The notes below the pieces were generated by a model. It made no database searches. It worked only from the letters and a program-made list of their open reading frames with translations, and was not told the origin of the DNA. Positions 41,228-41,305 of a stretch of DNA of 41,305 nucleotides are shown in pieces (position 1 is the first letter of the stretch; each line of letters starts with the position of its first letter). The translations under genes and the position numbers were made by a program. The stretch is from RGIG8244 sp045639325 (GTDB lineage Bacteria > Verrucomicrobiota > Lentisphaeria > Victivallales > UBA1829): positions 1-41,305 of the forward strand of contig JAZUCU010000054.1 of assembly GCA_045639325.1 (NCBI GenBank), read 5' to 3'.

Positions 41228-41305
41228 ATGTCCTTTGAAAAAACGCAACAAAATCGTAGGTTTACGAAAAGAAAGGAAAACACAAAGATGGAAAAGAAAG
41301 AAATT
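41228..41305 (+). CDS. Start of an unknown gene, cut by the window end
   Basis: The ATG follows GAGGGG and opens a frame to the last base: MSFEKTQQNRRFTKRKENTK then MEKKEI. A second in-frame ATG at 41288 is preceded by AAAGGAAA and may be the real start. The 26 visible residues are basic and unrecognised; nothing further can be said. Confidence 0.5.
   Translation, partial: MSFEKTQQNRRFTKRKENTKMEKKEI

Noticed and set aside
1..41305. tRNA, rRNA, insertion-sequence transposases or prophage structural genes
   Set aside because: None was recognised by eye in either strand; the MuF-like cluster alone does not indicate a prophage.

Overview
The window is 41.3 kb of bacterial chromosome, gene-dense and of intermediate GC. 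It most likely comes from a Lentisphaerota (Victivallales-like) gut or host-associated bacterium. The clues are a prepilin-type protein with an H-x9-DG ending, a secreted DUF4838 protein, many Gfo/Idh/MocA and sugar-isomerase TIM-barrel genes, a GH109 enzyme, and a receptor-like Ser/Thr kinase carrying an FGE-sulfatase domain. This placement is from protein style only. No rRNA or tRNA gene was seen.

Layout. 1-2.3 kb is an AT-richer patch: the end of a DUF1016/YhcG-type nuclease, then on the minus strand a gene joining a MuF-like Cys/His cluster to a caspase-like region, followed by a small membrane protein (a possible toxin/immunity pair). 2.3-11 kb is a complete recC-recB-recD operon on the minus strand. 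11-15.6 kb holds a GH4 glycosidase, a 363-bp hairpin-rich inverted-repeat element, and a membrane Ser/Thr kinase with an FGE-like ectodomain, followed by two inverted arrays of 10-bp repeats. 15.6-19.5 kb holds typA and an ABC-F ATPase. 19.6-25 kb holds a GH109 glycosidase divergent from an MFS transporter plus an arginase-like UPF0489 gene, then a serine hydrolase and a sugar isomerase on the minus strand. 25-29.4 kb is an operon of a prepilin-like protein with a duplicated signal motif, a DUF4838/CBM9-like secreted protein and an unknown secreted protein. 29.4-32.3 kb is a minus-strand group: isomerase, Gfo/Idh/MocA dehydrogenase, and a four-helix-bundle protein with a WYL-C-terminal-like N-terminus, bounded by related hairpins. 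32.4-36.8 kb is a glycan-assembly group: GT9, two GT4 and a broken FkbM methyltransferase. 36.8-40.6 kb has icd, a GNAT, a DUF2156 protein and a ferredoxin-type aldo/keto reductase. The window ends with a small Cys/Lys-rich protein and the start of another gene.

How the genes work together: the dominant theme is glycan use. Two NAD-dependent glycosidases (GH4, GH109), secreted carbohydrate-binding proteins, dehydrogenases and isomerases would release and convert sugars, while the glycosyltransferase group builds surface glycans. RecBCD, TypA, ABC-F and Icd are housekeeping. The least explained features are the split prepilin signal, the WCX/four-helix fusion, the MuF/caspase-like gene with its membrane partner, the composite hairpin element, and the frameshifted FkbM gene with an A8 tract.
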